This document shows, piece after piece, positions 34,711-43,422 of a DNA stretch of 64,000 nt. The position numbers were made by a program, and so were the translations under genes. How positions within the stretch are numbered: position 1 is the stretch's first letter; each line of letters starts with the position of its first letter. Origin of the DNA: Streptomyces cupreus (GTDB taxonomy: Bacteria; Actinomycetota; Actinomycetes; Streptomycetales; Streptomycetaceae); contig NZ_JACMSF010000007.1 of NCBI RefSeq assembly GCF_014257025.1, positions 183,106 through 247,105 of the forward strand, given 5' to 3'. A model generated the notes under the pieces. That model ran no database searches. It was not told the origin of the DNA and saw nothing but the letters and a program-made list of their open reading frames with translations.

Positions 34711-34929
34711 TTACGGCGCGGAGGGCTCTTCCCACTCCGAGAACTTCACGACGTCCTTCAGGAACCCCCGCACCCCCAGGAACTGGGACAGATGCTCCCG
34801 GTGCTCCTCACAGGCCAGCCAGGTCTTCCGCCGCTCCGGCGTATGGATCTTGGGGTTGTTCCAGGCCAGCACCCACACAGCGGCGGCACGGCAGCCCTTG
34901 GCGGAACAGATCGGCGTCTCGTCACTCAC
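34711..34929 (-). CDS. Conserved small Cys-rich protein
   Basis: 72 aa from GTG. Cys8, Cys13, Cys40 and His43/His46 (CSAKGCRAAA, LACEEHREHLSQFLGVRGFL) can form one zinc site. Homologs are common in actinomycetes beside moaA, with no assigned function. Convergent with moaA, 4 bp between stops. The 213-bp gap upstream contains one hairpin (GACGCCG 34960-34966 with CGGCGTC 34989-34995) and nothing else evident. Confidence 0.75.
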   Translation of the reverse strand: MSDETPICSAKGCRAAAVWVLAWNNPKIHTPERRKTWLACEEHREHLSQFLGVRGFLKDVVKFSEWEEPSAP

Positions 34930-35142
34930 GGATTCGTCTCACAAGGGTCCACAAAAGGCGACGCCGAGCAGCCACGGGGGGAGCTGCCCGGCGTCGGTCT
35001 GTCGCTCCGACGGGGGATGCGGAGCGCCTACGAAGTATGTCATGGGTCACCCGCCGCCCGGCACCGGAACAACACTATTGATCTGAGCTTTTCTTGAGCT
35101 TGGTGCGGAGGCGGATTCCGTTTGCCGGCCCCCCGCCCAAGG

Positions 35143-35541
35143 TCATTTCCGGTCATGTGTTTCGCCCGCCGCACCCGGCGTCGGGTCGGGGACCACGTCT
35201 TCCGGGACGGGTTCCGCGAAGGGCGCATCCGCCCTGGGCCCAGCGATCATCGGCCGGGTCGGCGCGGCGACGAAAGTGGAAGGAAGCGAAGGCGCGTTCT
35301 CCCGCCCGGCGTTGGCGATGACCACCGCGATGTACGGCAGGACCGCGCCGAGTACCAGGGCCACGACGGCCACGTGCCGTTCGACGTTCCACAGGGTCGC
35401 GGCGAGGATCACCGACAGCGTACGGATCGACATCGAGATGACGTACCGGCGCTGGCGCCCTCGTACATCCTCCTGGAGGCCCGTCCTGGCTCCGGTGATC
35501 CGGAATACCTGGGCGTTGCCCCCGTCGTGCTGCTTCCGCAT
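35143..35541 (-). CDS. DUF3099 membrane protein
   Basis: 132 aa; GGTGGA precedes the ATG. VFRITGARTGLQEDVRGRQR is the conserved DUF3099 start, then two helices (YVISMSIRTLSVILAATLWN; VAVVALVLGAVLPYIAVVIA) and an acidic, Pro-rich tail. Function unknown; membrane location predicted. Confidence 0.85.
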   Translation of the reverse strand: MRKQHDGGNAQVFRITGARTGLQEDVRGRQRRYVISMSIRTLSVILAATLWNVERHVAVVALVLGAVLPYIAVVIANAGRENAPSLPSTFVAAPTRPMIAGPRADAPFAEPVPEDVVPDPTPGAAGETHDRK

Positions 35542-35786
35542 CACATTCCACCATCCGCCCGCATCGGACTCTCCCCTGCCCGCACCCGGACCGCCCCGGG
35601 TCGGGGACCCGGGTCCGGACACCTTCCACGGTACGCCCGGCCTGCGCCGCCTACGAGACCGGGGCACCTTCCACCCGGGTGACGGGCCTCAGCCGTCCCG
35701 CGTACGGCCCCACCCGGCATGCGGCGTAGACGGTGCGGCCCGAGACTGGGCCTAATGCTCACGTCGAGCCGTACAAGGAGGCAGCC

Positions 35787-36065
35787 ATGGGCTGGTTGTG
35801 GGCGATCATCGTCGGGTTCGTGCTGGGTCTGATCGCCAAGGCGATCCTGCCCGGCAAGCAGCACAGTCCCCTCTGGCTGACCACCATCTTCGGCATGCTC
35901 GGCGCCATCGTCGGCAACTCCATCGCCCGCGCCGCCGGCGTCGACGAGACCTCCGGCATCGACTGGAGCCGGCACGCCTTCCAGCTCGTCGCGGCGATCA
36001 TCATCGTGGGAGTGGGGGACATGGCCTACATGGCGACGCTGGGCAAGAGGAAACAGCGGATCTGA
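35787..36065 (+). CDS. GlsB/YeaQ/YmgE family stress-response membrane protein
   Basis: 92 aa after an ideal AAGGAGG site. GWLWAIIVGFVLGLIAKAIL, then TTIFGMLGAIVGNSIARAAG and FQLVAAIIIVGVGDMAYMAT give the family pattern with Gly-rich helices. Homologs are induced by envelope or general stress. Ends at a bidirectional hairpin shared with tyrS. Confidence 0.88.
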   Translation: MGWLWAIIVGFVLGLIAKAILPGKQHSPLWLTTIFGMLGAIVGNSIARAAGVDETSGIDWSRHAFQLVAAIIIVGVGDMAYMATLGKRKQRI

Positions 36066-36083
36066 GCGGACGTAACGGACGAC

Positions 36084-36119
36084 GAAGGGGCGGCCCTCCC
36101 ACGGAGAGCCGCCCCCTTC
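36084..36119. terminator. Hairpin between yeaQ-like and tyrS genes
   Basis: GAAGGGGCGGC and GCCGCCCCCTTC pair with one bulged base around a 13-nt loop. It can end both convergent transcripts. Confidence 0.75.
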
Positions 36120-36126
36120 GGTGCGT

Positions 36127-37395
36127 CTAGACGCCGGTCACCTCGACCGCGGCGAGGTTCTTCTTGCCCCGGCGCAGCACCAGCCAGCGCCCGTGCAGCA
36201 GATCCTCCGTCGCCGGTACGGCGTCCTCGGCCGTGACCTTCGCGTTGTTCACGTAGGCCCCGCCCTCCTTCACCGTCCGCCGCGCGGCCGACTTGCTCGC
36301 CACCAGCTCGACCTCGGCGAACAGATCGACCACCGGAGCGAGCTCGGCGACCTTGATGTGCGGCACCTCGGACAGCGCCGCCGCCAGCGTGTTCGCGTCC
36401 AGCTCCGCCAGCTCGCCCTGCCCGAAGAGCGCCCTTGACGCGGCGATCACGGCTGCCGTCTGGTCGGCGCCGTGCACCAGCGTCGTCAGCTCCTCGGCCA
36501 GCGCCCGCTGCGCGGCACGCGCCTGCGGCCGCTCCTCCGTCTGCTTCTCCAGCTCTTCGAGTTCCTCGCGGGACCTGAAGGACAGGATGCGCATGTACGT
36601 CGAGATGTCCCGGTCGTCCACATTCAGCCAGAACTGGTAGAACGCGTACGGCGTCGTCATCTCGGGGTCGAGCCAGACCGCGCCGCCCTCGGTCTTGCCG
36701 AACTTGGTGCCGTCCGCCTTGGTCATCAGCGGGGTGGCCAGCGCGTGCACATTGGCGTGCGGCTCCAGCTTGTGGATCAGGTCCAGACCCGCCGTGAGGT
36801 TGCCCCACTGGTCGCTGCCGCCCTGCTGGAGGGTGCAGCCGTGCCGCCGGTACAGCTCCAGGAAGTCCATGCCCTGGAGCAGCTGGTAGCTGAACTCGGT
36901 GTAGCTGATGCCCTCTTCGGACTGCAGGCGCCGGGCGACCGAGTCCTTGGTCAGCATCTTGTTGACGCGGAAGTGCTTGCCGATGTCCCGCAGGAACTCG
37001 ATGGCCGACATCCCGGCCGTCCAGTCCAGGTTGTTGACCATCACCGCGGGGTTCTCGCCCTCGAAGGACAGGAACGGCTCGATCTGCGCGCGCAGCCGGG
37101 TCACCCAGTTCGCGACCGTCTCCGGGTCGTTCAGGGTGCGCTCGGCGGTCGGGCGCGGGTCGCCGATCTGGCCGGTGGCCCCGCCGACCAGGGCCAGCGG
37201 ACGCAGGCCGGCCTGCTGGAGCCGGCGCATGGTGAGGACCTGCACCAGGTGACCCACGTGCAGGCTGGCCGCGGTCGGGTCGAAACCGCAATAGAACGTG
37301 ACGGGACCGTCCGCGAGCGCCTTGCGCAAAGCGTCCTCGTCAGTGGACAGGGCCCACAGGCCGCGCCACTTCAGCTCGTCGACGATGTCCGTCAC
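36127..37395 (-). CDS. tyrS: Tyrosyl-tRNA synthetase
   Basis: 422 aa. Class I motifs: HVGH (HIGH) after [14 protein letters not shown] (KMSKS) in [14 protein letters not shown], and tyrosine-binding [14 protein letters not shown]. The S4 RNA-binding domain is at the C-terminus (about 350-420). Charges tRNA-Tyr. No T-box precedes it; the 43-bp gap to tldE is too short. Confidence 0.96.
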   Translation of the reverse strand: MTDIVDELKWRGLWALSTDEDALRKALADGPVTFYCGFDPTAASLHVGHLVQVLTMRRLQQAGLRPLALVGGATGQIGDPRPTAERTLNDPETVANWVTRLRAQIEPFLSFEGENPAVMVNNLDWTAGMSAIEFLRDIGKHFRVNKMLTKDSVARRLQSEEGISYTEFSYQLLQGMDFLELYRRHGCTLQQGGSDQWGNLTAGLDLIHKLEPHANVHALATPLMTKADGTKFGKTEGGAVWLDPEMTTPYAFYQFWLNVDDRDISTYMRILSFRSREELEELEKQTEERPQARAAQRALAEELTTLVHGADQTAAVIAASRALFGQGELAELDANTLAAALSEVPHIKVAELAPVVDLFAEVELVASKSAARRTVKEGGAYVNNAKVTAEDAVPATEDLLHGRWLVLRRGKKNLAAVEVTGV

Positions 37396-37438
37396 GGTTC
37401 TCGTATCTCCTTAGGAGTGCTCTGGGTCAGGTACGAGG

Positions 37439-38830
37439 TTATACGCCCTGACTGACAGAGCTCATATTGAAGTCCGGCACCCTCAGCGCCGGCATCGCAG
37501 CCCTAGTGAACCAGTCGCTCCACTCCCTGGGCAGCGTCTTTTCCGTGCGCCCGGCCTCGGTGGCCCGGCCCAGCAGGTCCACCGGCGACTCGTTGAACCG
37601 GAAGTTGTTCACCTCGCCGGTCACCTCGCCGTTCTCCACCAGGTACACACCGTCCCGGGTAAGGCCCGTGAGCAGCAGCGTTGCCGGGTCGACCTCGCGG
37701 ATGTACCACAGGCAGGTCAGCAGCAGGCAGGGCCCACCATGGTCCGTGTCGGCCACCATCTCCTCCAGGGAGCGGGCGCCGCCGCCGTCCAGGATCAGGT
37801 TGTCGATGCCCGGCGCCACCGGCAGTCCGGTCAGGCCCGCGCTGTGCCGGCTGGTCAGCAGATGCCGCAGCTCGCCCTCGTGGATCCACTCGGTGGCCGT
37901 GAGCGGCAGCCCGTTGTCGAACACCGACGAGTCGCCCCCGGAGGAGTGCGCCAGCACGAAGGGCGCCGCCTCCAGACCCGGCTCGTTCGGATCGCTGCGC
38001 AGGGTCAGCGGCAGCTCGGTCAGCTTGTCGCCGACCCGGGTGCCGCCGCCGGGCTTGGAGAACACCGTGCGCCCCTCGACCGCGTCCCGGCCCGACGCCG
38101 ACCACATCTGGTAGATCAGCAGATCCGCGACGGCGGTCGGCGGCAGCAGCGTCTCGTACCGCCCGGCGGGCAGCGCGACCTTTCGCTCGGCCCAGCCGAG
38201 GCGTACGGCCAGTTCGGCATCGAGCGCCGCCGGGTCGACGTCCTTGAAGTCGCGAGTGGAGCGGCCGGCCCAGGCCGAGCGGGTGCGGTCCGGGGATTTG
38301 GCGTTCAGCTCCAGCGTCCCGTTCGGCTGGTCATGGCGCAGGCGCAGCCCTGTCGACGTACCGACGTAGGACGAGACCAGCTCGTGGTTGGCGAAGCCGT
38401 ACAGCTCGCGTCCGCCGGCACGCGCGCGTGCGAAGGCCTCGCCGAGGGCCGGGGCGAAGTCGGCGAAGACCGCGGAGGAGGTCTCGGCCGGCGCGTCCGT
38501 GAAGTCCGGCGACGCCGGTACGTCGGTGACCAGCGGCTGCGCGTCCTCGGCGGGCCCGGCACCGCGCGCGGCGGCCTCGGCGGCCCGCACCAGGGGCTCC
38601 AGCTCCTCGGCGGTCACCGCGGAGCGGGAGACCACTCCGGAGGCGGTGCCCTCCATGCCGTCGACGATGGCGACGACCGTGAGCGTGCGCCCGCGCGTGA
38701 CGCCGTTGGTGGTCAACGCGTTGCCCGCCCAGCGCAGATTGGCGGTGGACTGCTCGTCGGCGATGACGACACAGCCGTCCGCGCGCGACAGCTCCAGGGC
38801 CCGCTCGACGATCTCTTGCGGCTTGTTCAT
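37439..38830 (-). CDS. tldE: TldE/PmbA-type metalloprotease subunit
   Basis: 463 aa from ATG after GGAGG. Shares the TldD/PmbA fold (ERALELSRADGCVVIADEQS; GTRVGDKLTELPLTLRSDPN) but lacks the HExxxH zinc motif of TldD, as expected for the non-catalytic partner. TldD-TldE degrade unfolded peptides and mature some ribosomally made peptides (microcin B17). ATGA coupling to a 29-codon ORF created by a duplication upstream. Confidence 0.92.
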   Translation of the reverse strand: MNKPQEIVERALELSRADGCVVIADEQSTANLRWAGNALTTNGVTRGRTLTVVAIVDGMEGTASGVVSRSAVTAEELEPLVRAAEAAARGAGPAEDAQPLVTDVPASPDFTDAPAETSSAVFADFAPALGEAFARARAGGRELYGFANHELVSSYVGTSTGLRLRHDQPNGTLELNAKSPDRTRSAWAGRSTRDFKDVDPAALDAELAVRLGWAERKVALPAGRYETLLPPTAVADLLIYQMWSASGRDAVEGRTVFSKPGGGTRVGDKLTELPLTLRSDPNEPGLEAAPFVLAHSSGGDSSVFDNGLPLTATEWIHEGELRHLLTSRHSAGLTGLPVAPGIDNLILDGGGARSLEEMVADTDHGGPCLLLTCLWYIREVDPATLLLTGLTRDGVYLVENGEVTGEVNNFRFNESPVDLLGRATEAGRTEKTLPREWSDWFTRAAMPALRVPDFNMSSVSQGV

Positions 38831-38916
38831 CGACCGGCCTCCTGCGTGGTGTTGAGACTGTGCTTTCCCGGGGGATAACCCCCGGACCCCCAGCCGAGCC
38901 TGGACTCGACGCTCAT
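38827..38916 (-). CDS. Coupled 29-aa mini-ORF between tldD and tldE
   Basis: Its ATG overlaps the tldD stop and its TGA overlaps the tldE start. It begins MSVESRLGWGSGG and ends SLNTTQEAGR, the same C-terminal residues as TldD. It exists because a 30-bp segment carrying the GGAGG site and start codon was duplicated. It may be translated simply as a ribosome relay; a product function is not claimed. Confidence 0.45.
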   Translation of the reverse strand: MSVESRLGWGSGGYPPGKHSLNTTQEAGR

Positions 38917-38942
38917 CGACCGGCCTCCTGCGTGGTGTTGAG
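38827..38942. repeat. 30-bp direct repeat flanking a 56-bp palindromic insert
   Basis: Positions 38827-38856 and 38913-38942 are identical over 30 bp. Between them, 38857-38912 contains CCGGGGG-TTAT-CCCCCGG (read on the minus strand), a hairpin typical of Streptomyces dispersed repeats. The arrangement looks like a target duplication around an inserted repeat. Confidence 0.85.
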
Positions 38943-40436
38943 GATGTTGACGCCCCGGAAGAGGGCCGACGGGCAGCCGTGCGACACCGCGGCCACCTGG
39001 CCCGGCTGGGCCTTGCCGCAGTTGAAGGCGCCGCCCAGGACGTAGGTCCCCGGACCGCCGACGGCCGCCATGGAGCCCCAGAAATCGGTGGTGGTCGCCT
39101 GGTAGGCGACGTCCCGCAGCTGGCCGGTGATGCGGCCGTTCTCGATCCGGAAGAAGCGCTGGCCGGTGAACTGGAAGTTGTAGCGCTGCATGTCGATGGA
39201 CCAGGAGCGGTCCCCGACGACGTAGATCCCGCGGTCGACGCCGCCGATGAGATCCTCGGTGGACATCCCGGCCGGGTCGGGCCGGAGCGAGACGTTGGCC
39301 ATGCGCTGCACCGGCACATGGCCGGGGGAGTCGGCGTACGCGCAGCCGTTGGACCGCTCGAACCCGGTCAGCTTCGCGATTCGCCGGTCCAGCTGGTAGC
39401 CGACCAGGGTGCCGTCCTTGACCAGGTCCCAGGTCTGGCCCTCGACGCCCTCGTCGTCGTAGCCGATGGTGGCGAGGCCGTGCTCGGCGGTGCGGTCACC
39501 GGTGACGTTCATCAGCTCGGAGCCGTACTTGAGCTTGCCGATCTGGTCGAAGGTGGCGAAGGAGGTGCCGGCGTAGGCGGCCTCGTAGCCGAGCGCCCGG
39601 TCCAGCTCGGTGGCGTGCCCGATGGACTCGTGAATGGTCAGCCACAGGTTGGACGGGTCGACGACCAGGTCGTACACGCCCGCCTCGACGCTCGGCGCGC
39701 GCATCTTCTCGGCGAGCAGCTCGGGGATCCGGGCAAGCTCGCTCTCCCAGTCCCAGCCGGTGCCCTTCAGGTACTCCCAGCCGCGTCCGACGGGCGGCGC
39801 GATGGTGCGCATCGAGTCGAACTCGCCGCTGGACTCGTCGACCGACACGGCCGTCAGCGAGGGATGCAGCCGCACCCGCTGCTGGGTGGTCACGGTCCCG
39901 GCGGTGTCGGCGTAGAACTTGTTCTCGTGCACGGTGAGCAGGGAGGCGTCGACATGGTTCACCCCGTCCGCCGCCAGCAGCCGAGAGCTCCACTCGGCGA
40001 GCAGCCCCGACTTCTCCTCGTCGGGCACGGTGAACGGGTCGATCTCGTACGACGAGACCCACGTCTTCTCGGCGTGCACCGGCTCGTCGGCCAGCTCAAC
40101 CAGCTCGTCCGACCCGGCCGCCTTGATCACCTGGGCCGACAGCTTCGCCATCGCCACCGCCTGCGAGGCGACCTTGGCGACGGCGTCCATGGTCAGATCC
40201 ACGCCCGAGGCGAAACCCCAGGTCCCGCCGTGCACGACGCGCACCGCGTACCCGAGGTCCGTGGTGTCCGAGGAGCCCGCGAGCCTGGCGTCCCTGAGCC
40301 GCCAGGACGCGCTGCGCACCCGCTCGAACCGGAAGTCCGCGTGCTCGGCGCCGAGCGCACGCGCGCATGCCAGCGCGGCGTCCGCCAGGGCGCGTAGGGG
40401 TAGTGCCGTGAAGGACTCGTCGATGGTATGGGGCAC
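38913..40436 (-). CDS. tldD: TldD metalloprotease subunit
   Basis: 507 aa. The zinc site HESIGHATE (HExxxH) is present near residue 263, with downstream conserved Gly/Cys regions (YVLGGAFNCGKAQPGQVA). Catalytic partner of TldE. The last residues LNTTQEAGR are repeated in the adjacent mini-ORF. Confidence 0.93.
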   Translation of the reverse strand: MPHTIDESFTALPLRALADAALACARALGAEHADFRFERVRSASWRLRDARLAGSSDTTDLGYAVRVVHGGTWGFASGVDLTMDAVAKVASQAVAMAKLSAQVIKAAGSDELVELADEPVHAEKTWVSSYEIDPFTVPDEEKSGLLAEWSSRLLAADGVNHVDASLLTVHENKFYADTAGTVTTQQRVRLHPSLTAVSVDESSGEFDSMRTIAPPVGRGWEYLKGTGWDWESELARIPELLAEKMRAPSVEAGVYDLVVDPSNLWLTIHESIGHATELDRALGYEAAYAGTSFATFDQIGKLKYGSELMNVTGDRTAEHGLATIGYDDEGVEGQTWDLVKDGTLVGYQLDRRIAKLTGFERSNGCAYADSPGHVPVQRMANVSLRPDPAGMSTEDLIGGVDRGIYVVGDRSWSIDMQRYNFQFTGQRFFRIENGRITGQLRDVAYQATTTDFWGSMAAVGGPGTYVLGGAFNCGKAQPGQVAAVSHGCPSALFRGVNILNTTQEAGR

Positions 40437-40543
40437 CTGGGTCTCTTCCTGTCGCCGTTACCGTGGTCGCTCCGATCATGTCGCGAGGGCCGGTCCTGGG
40501 ACCACACGTTTGCCGTCTGCGGCCGGTTCGGTTCTGTAGGGAT

Positions 40544-40573
40544 CCGACAGTGACTCCCACGCGCCACTGTCGG
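40544..40573. promoter_or_regulatory. 9-bp inverted repeat in the tldD/fabG divergent region
   Basis: CCGACAGTG (40544-40552) and CACTGTCGG (40565-40573) are perfect complements with a 12-nt spacer. It lies 107 bp from both starts, so it may be an operator for tldD, fabG or both. No regulator identified. Confidence 0.45.
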
Positions 40574-40680
40574 TGCCCGCTTCTCCCCGCGAGCCCCGGG
40601 ACCGATAGGTTTTCGGGGAAGCCGCCTGTCATCCAGGTGTTCGGGCGGGTGTGTCAGACCGCTATCGAAAGGGTGATCCG

Positions 40681-41385
40681 TTGAGCCGCTCGGTTCTCGT
40701 CACCGGAGGCAACCGGGGCATCGGCCTCGCCATCGCCCGCGCATTCGCCGACGCCGGCGACAAGGTCGCCATCACATACCGCTCGGGTGAGCCGCCGGCC
40801 GGCTTCCTCGCCGTCAAGTGCGACATCACCGACAGCGAGCAGGTGGAGCAGGCCTACAAGGAGATCGAGGCCGAGCACGGCCCGGTCGAGGTCCTCGTCG
40901 CCAACGCGGGCATGACCAAGGACCAGCTCCTGATGCGCATGTCCGAGGAGGACTTCACCTCGGTCGTCGACACCAACCTCACGGGCACCTTCCGCGTCGT
41001 CAAGCGCGCCAACCGGGGCATGCTGCGGGCCAAGAAGGGCCGCGTCGTGCTGATCTCGTCCGTGGTCGGGCTGCTCGGCTCCGCGGGTCAGGCGAACTAC
41101 TCCGCCTCCAAGGCCGCGCTCGTCGGCTTCGCGCGTTCCCTCGCCCGTGAGCTGGGTTCGCGCAACATCACTTTCAACGTCGTCGCGCCCGGTTTCGTGG
41201 ACACCGACATGACCAAGGTGCTCACCGACGAGCAGCGCGCGAACATCGTGTCGCAGGTCCCGCTCGGCAGGTACGCGCAGCCGGAGGAGATCGCCGCGAC
41301 GGTGCGGTTCCTCGCCTCGGACGACGCCTCGTACATCACTGGAGCCGTCATCCCCGTTGACGGCGGACTGGGAATGGGTCACTGA
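40681..41385 (+). CDS. fabG: 3-oxoacyl-ACP reductase FabG
   Basis: 234 aa from TTG (LSRSVLVTGGNRGIG), favoured because GAAAGGGTG lies at the right distance. Cofactor motif TGGNRGIG, NAG in VANAGMTKDQ, catalytic Ser in LISSVVGLLG and Tyr-x3-Lys in YSASKAA. Reduces beta-ketoacyl-ACP in type II fatty-acid synthesis. 5 bp ahead of fabI. Confidence 0.95.
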   Translation: MSRSVLVTGGNRGIGLAIARAFADAGDKVAITYRSGEPPAGFLAVKCDITDSEQVEQAYKEIEAEHGPVEVLVANAGMTKDQLLMRMSEEDFTSVVDTNLTGTFRVVKRANRGMLRAKKGRVVLISSVVGLLGSAGQANYSASKAALVGFARSLARELGSRNITFNVVAPGFVDTDMTKVLTDEQRANIVSQVPLGRYAQPEEIAATVRFLASDDASYITGAVIPVDGGLGMGH

Positions 41386-41390
41386 TCACC

Positions 41391-42158
41391 ATGAGCGGAA
41401 TTCTCGAAGGCAAGCGCGTCCTGATCACCGGTGTGCTGATGGAGTCCTCCATCGCCTTCCACGCCGCCAAGCTGGCCCAGGAGCAGGGCGCCGAGATCAT
41501 TCTCACCGCCTTCCCGCGGCCCACGCTGACCGAGCGCATCGCCAAGAAGCTCCCCAAGCCCACCAAGGTCATCGAGCTCGACGTCACCAACGACGAGCAC
41601 CTTGCCCGGCTCGCCGACATCGTCGGCGAGGAGCTCGGCGGCCTCGACGGCGTCGTGCACTCCATCGGCTTCGCCCCGCAGGACGCCCTCGGCGGCAACT
41701 TCCTGAACACGCCGTTCGAGTCGGTCGCCACGGCCATGCACGTCTCGGCGTACTCCCTGAAGTCGCTGACCATGGCCTGCCTGCCGCTGATGCAGAACGG
41801 CGGCTCGGTCGTCGGCCTCACCTTCGACGCCCAGTACGCCTGGCCGCAGTACGACTGGATGGGCCCGGCCAAGGCCGCCCTGGAGGCCACCAGCCGCTAC
41901 CTCGCGCGTGACCTGGGCAAGCAGAACATCCGCTGCAACCTCATCTCCGCGGGTCCGATCGGCTCCATGGCCGCCAAGTCCATCCCCGGCTTCAGCGACC
42001 TGGCCGCCGTGTGGGACAGCCGCTCCCCGCTGGAGTGGGACCTGAAGGACCCGGAGCCGGCCGGCAAGGGCATCGTCGCCCTGCTGAGCGACTGGTTCCC
42101 GAAGACCACGGGCGAGATCGTCCACGTCGACGGCGGCCTGCACGCCATCGGCGCGTGA
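41391..42158 (+). CDS. fabI: Enoyl-ACP reductase FabI/InhA
   Basis: 255 aa. ITGVLMESSIAFHAAKLAQE is the InhA-type cofactor start; FAPQDALGGNF follows, and catalytic Tyr and Lys are in YDWMGPAKAA. Final reduction step of each elongation cycle and the target class of isoniazid and triclosan. Operon with fabG; hairpin after. Confidence 0.95.
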   Translation: MSGILEGKRVLITGVLMESSIAFHAAKLAQEQGAEIILTAFPRPTLTERIAKKLPKPTKVIELDVTNDEHLARLADIVGEELGGLDGVVHSIGFAPQDALGGNFLNTPFESVATAMHVSAYSLKSLTMACLPLMQNGGSVVGLTFDAQYAWPQYDWMGPAKAALEATSRYLARDLGKQNIRCNLISAGPIGSMAAKSIPGFSDLAAVWDSRSPLEWDLKDPEPAGKGIVALLSDWFPKTTGEIVHVDGGLHAIGA

Positions 42159-42184
42159 CGCCGCCGCTCGGCCTCGGCTGACCA

Positions 42185-42219
42185 CGAGGGCCTCGCACCT
42201 GGCCGGTGCGGGGCCCTCG
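42185..42219 (+). terminator. Terminator after fabI
   Basis: CGAGGGCCTCGCAC pairs with GTGCGGGGCCCTCG (one mismatch) around a 7-nt loop, 26 bp past the stop. Confidence 0.8.
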
Positions 42220-42343
42220 GCGTGTCTGTCGGGCGTCGCTCGTTCGGCCTATCCGATCGGGCGGAGCGGCACGGTAACTGCGCACTCTGGATTACGCGTT
42301 CACCACGCGTTCCCTCCCCAGCACGGCCGAGGAGGTCCCCCTT

Positions 42344-42670
42344 GTGCGACTGTCCCGCAGCCTCGCCCCAGTGACCGTCGCCGTCGCCCTTGTGATGTCC
42401 CTGCCGTACGGGGCTGCACCGCACGCACGCGTGGCGGAGCCGTTCGGCTCCGAGTGCCGCACCCGCGTGCAGGGCTCCCAAGTGATCGCCTACTGCCACA
42501 ACCCCTACGCCGACGCGGACCGCGTACGCCTGCACATCGAGTGCAGCCGGTGGTGGGACCTCGACACCGACAGCTCCCCGATCGACACCGGCCCGGCGGC
42601 GACCGTACGGCTCACCGGGCGCTGCTGGAAGGAGGTCCGCTCGGTGTGGGTCAGCCACCAGAAGCCGTGA
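42344..42670 (+). CDS. Small secreted protein
   Basis: 108 aa from GTG after GAGGAGGT. Signal peptide (LAPVTVAVALVMSLPYGAAP, cleavage near 30), then a compact domain with four Cys (CRTR, YCHN, IECSRW, GRCWK) that could form two disulfides. No family recognised. The last 20 bp overlap the 3' end of the convergent GntR gene. Confidence 0.7.
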   Translation: MRLSRSLAPVTVAVALVMSLPYGAAPHARVAEPFGSECRTRVQGSQVIAYCHNPYADADRVRLHIECSRWWDLDTDSSPIDTGPAATVRLTGRCWKEVRSVWVSHQKP

Positions 42671-43340
42671 ACTTTCCCGGGCGGCACTGGAACGGATAGC
42701 CGGCCGCCTCCTCGGCTGCGGTCGTCGCGTCGCCCGCGCGGATCGCGTCCAGCAGTCGGGTGTGGTCCATGTACGTCTCCGGAGTCAGCTCCTCGCCGAC
42801 GTCCTCGCGCAGCCAGTCCCGCAGTACCTCGCCCAGGTCCGCGTACATCGCCGTCATGGCGTCGTTGTGGGACGCGGCCACCACCGCGAGATGGAAGGTG
42901 GCGTCGGCCGCCACGAACGCCTCCGCGTCGCCCGACGCCCAGGCCTCCTCACGCCGTACCAGCAGCGCGTCCAGCTGCTTGAGGTCCCTCTCGGTGCGCC
43001 GCTCGGCGGCCAGCTTCGCGGCGCCCGACTCCAGCGTGGAGCGCAGCTCGGCGATGTGCCGCGGGTCGGCGTCGGCGAAGCGGCGGTGCATCACCCCGGC
43101 CAGCTCGCTGGTCGCCACGACATAGGTGCCCGACCCCTGGCGGATGTCCAGCAGGCCGTTGTGGGCGAGGGCGCGGACGGCCTCGCGGACCGTGTTGCGG
43201 GCGACGCCCAGCTGCTCGACCAGCTCCGGCTCGGTCGGGATACGGGAGCCGACCGGCCACTCGCCCGAGGTGATCTGGTTCCGCAGCGCGGCGATGACCT
43301 GTTCGGACAGCGCGGAACGGCGTTGCTGGCTCAGGGGCAT
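42651..43340 (-). CDS. FadR-type GntR family transcriptional regulator
   Basis: 229 aa. Winged HTH (about 10-75): IPTEPELVEQLGVARNTVRE and GLLDIRQGSGTYVV; C-terminal FCD ligand domain with Asp/His metal ligands (FVAADATFHLAVVAASHN; YMDHTRLLDAIRAGD). Divergent from an MFS exporter across an 82-bp AT-rich region, so it probably controls the transporter. Ligand unknown. Confidence 0.9.
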   Translation of the reverse strand: MPLSQQRRSALSEQVIAALRNQITSGEWPVGSRIPTEPELVEQLGVARNTVREAVRALAHNGLLDIRQGSGTYVVATSELAGVMHRRFADADPRHIAELRSTLESGAAKLAAERRTERDLKQLDALLVRREEAWASGDAEAFVAADATFHLAVVAASHNDAMTAMYADLGEVLRDWLREDVGEELTPETYMDHTRLLDAIRAGDATTAAEEAAGYPFQCRPGKFTASGG

Positions 43341-43384
43341 GGCACACCTTCGCACGGGAGGGGCGGCCGGACGAAGCCGGGGGA

Positions 43385-43422
43385 TGGACAATCATTCATC
43401 CCATGATTCTATGATGGGCCTC
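43385..43422 (+). promoter_or_regulatory. Promoter and candidate GntR operator for the MFS gene
   Basis: TGGACA (43385-43390), 19 bp, then TATGAT (43410-43415), a near-consensus -10 seven bases before the ATG. Inverted repeat AATCAT (43390-43395)/ATGATT (43403-43408) sits in the spacer, placed for repression. The stretch is strikingly AT-rich for this genome. Confidence 0.6.

Noticed and set aside
37396..37438. T-box leader for tyrS
   Set aside because: Only 43 bp separate tldE and tyrS, with no T-box bulge or specifier hairpin.
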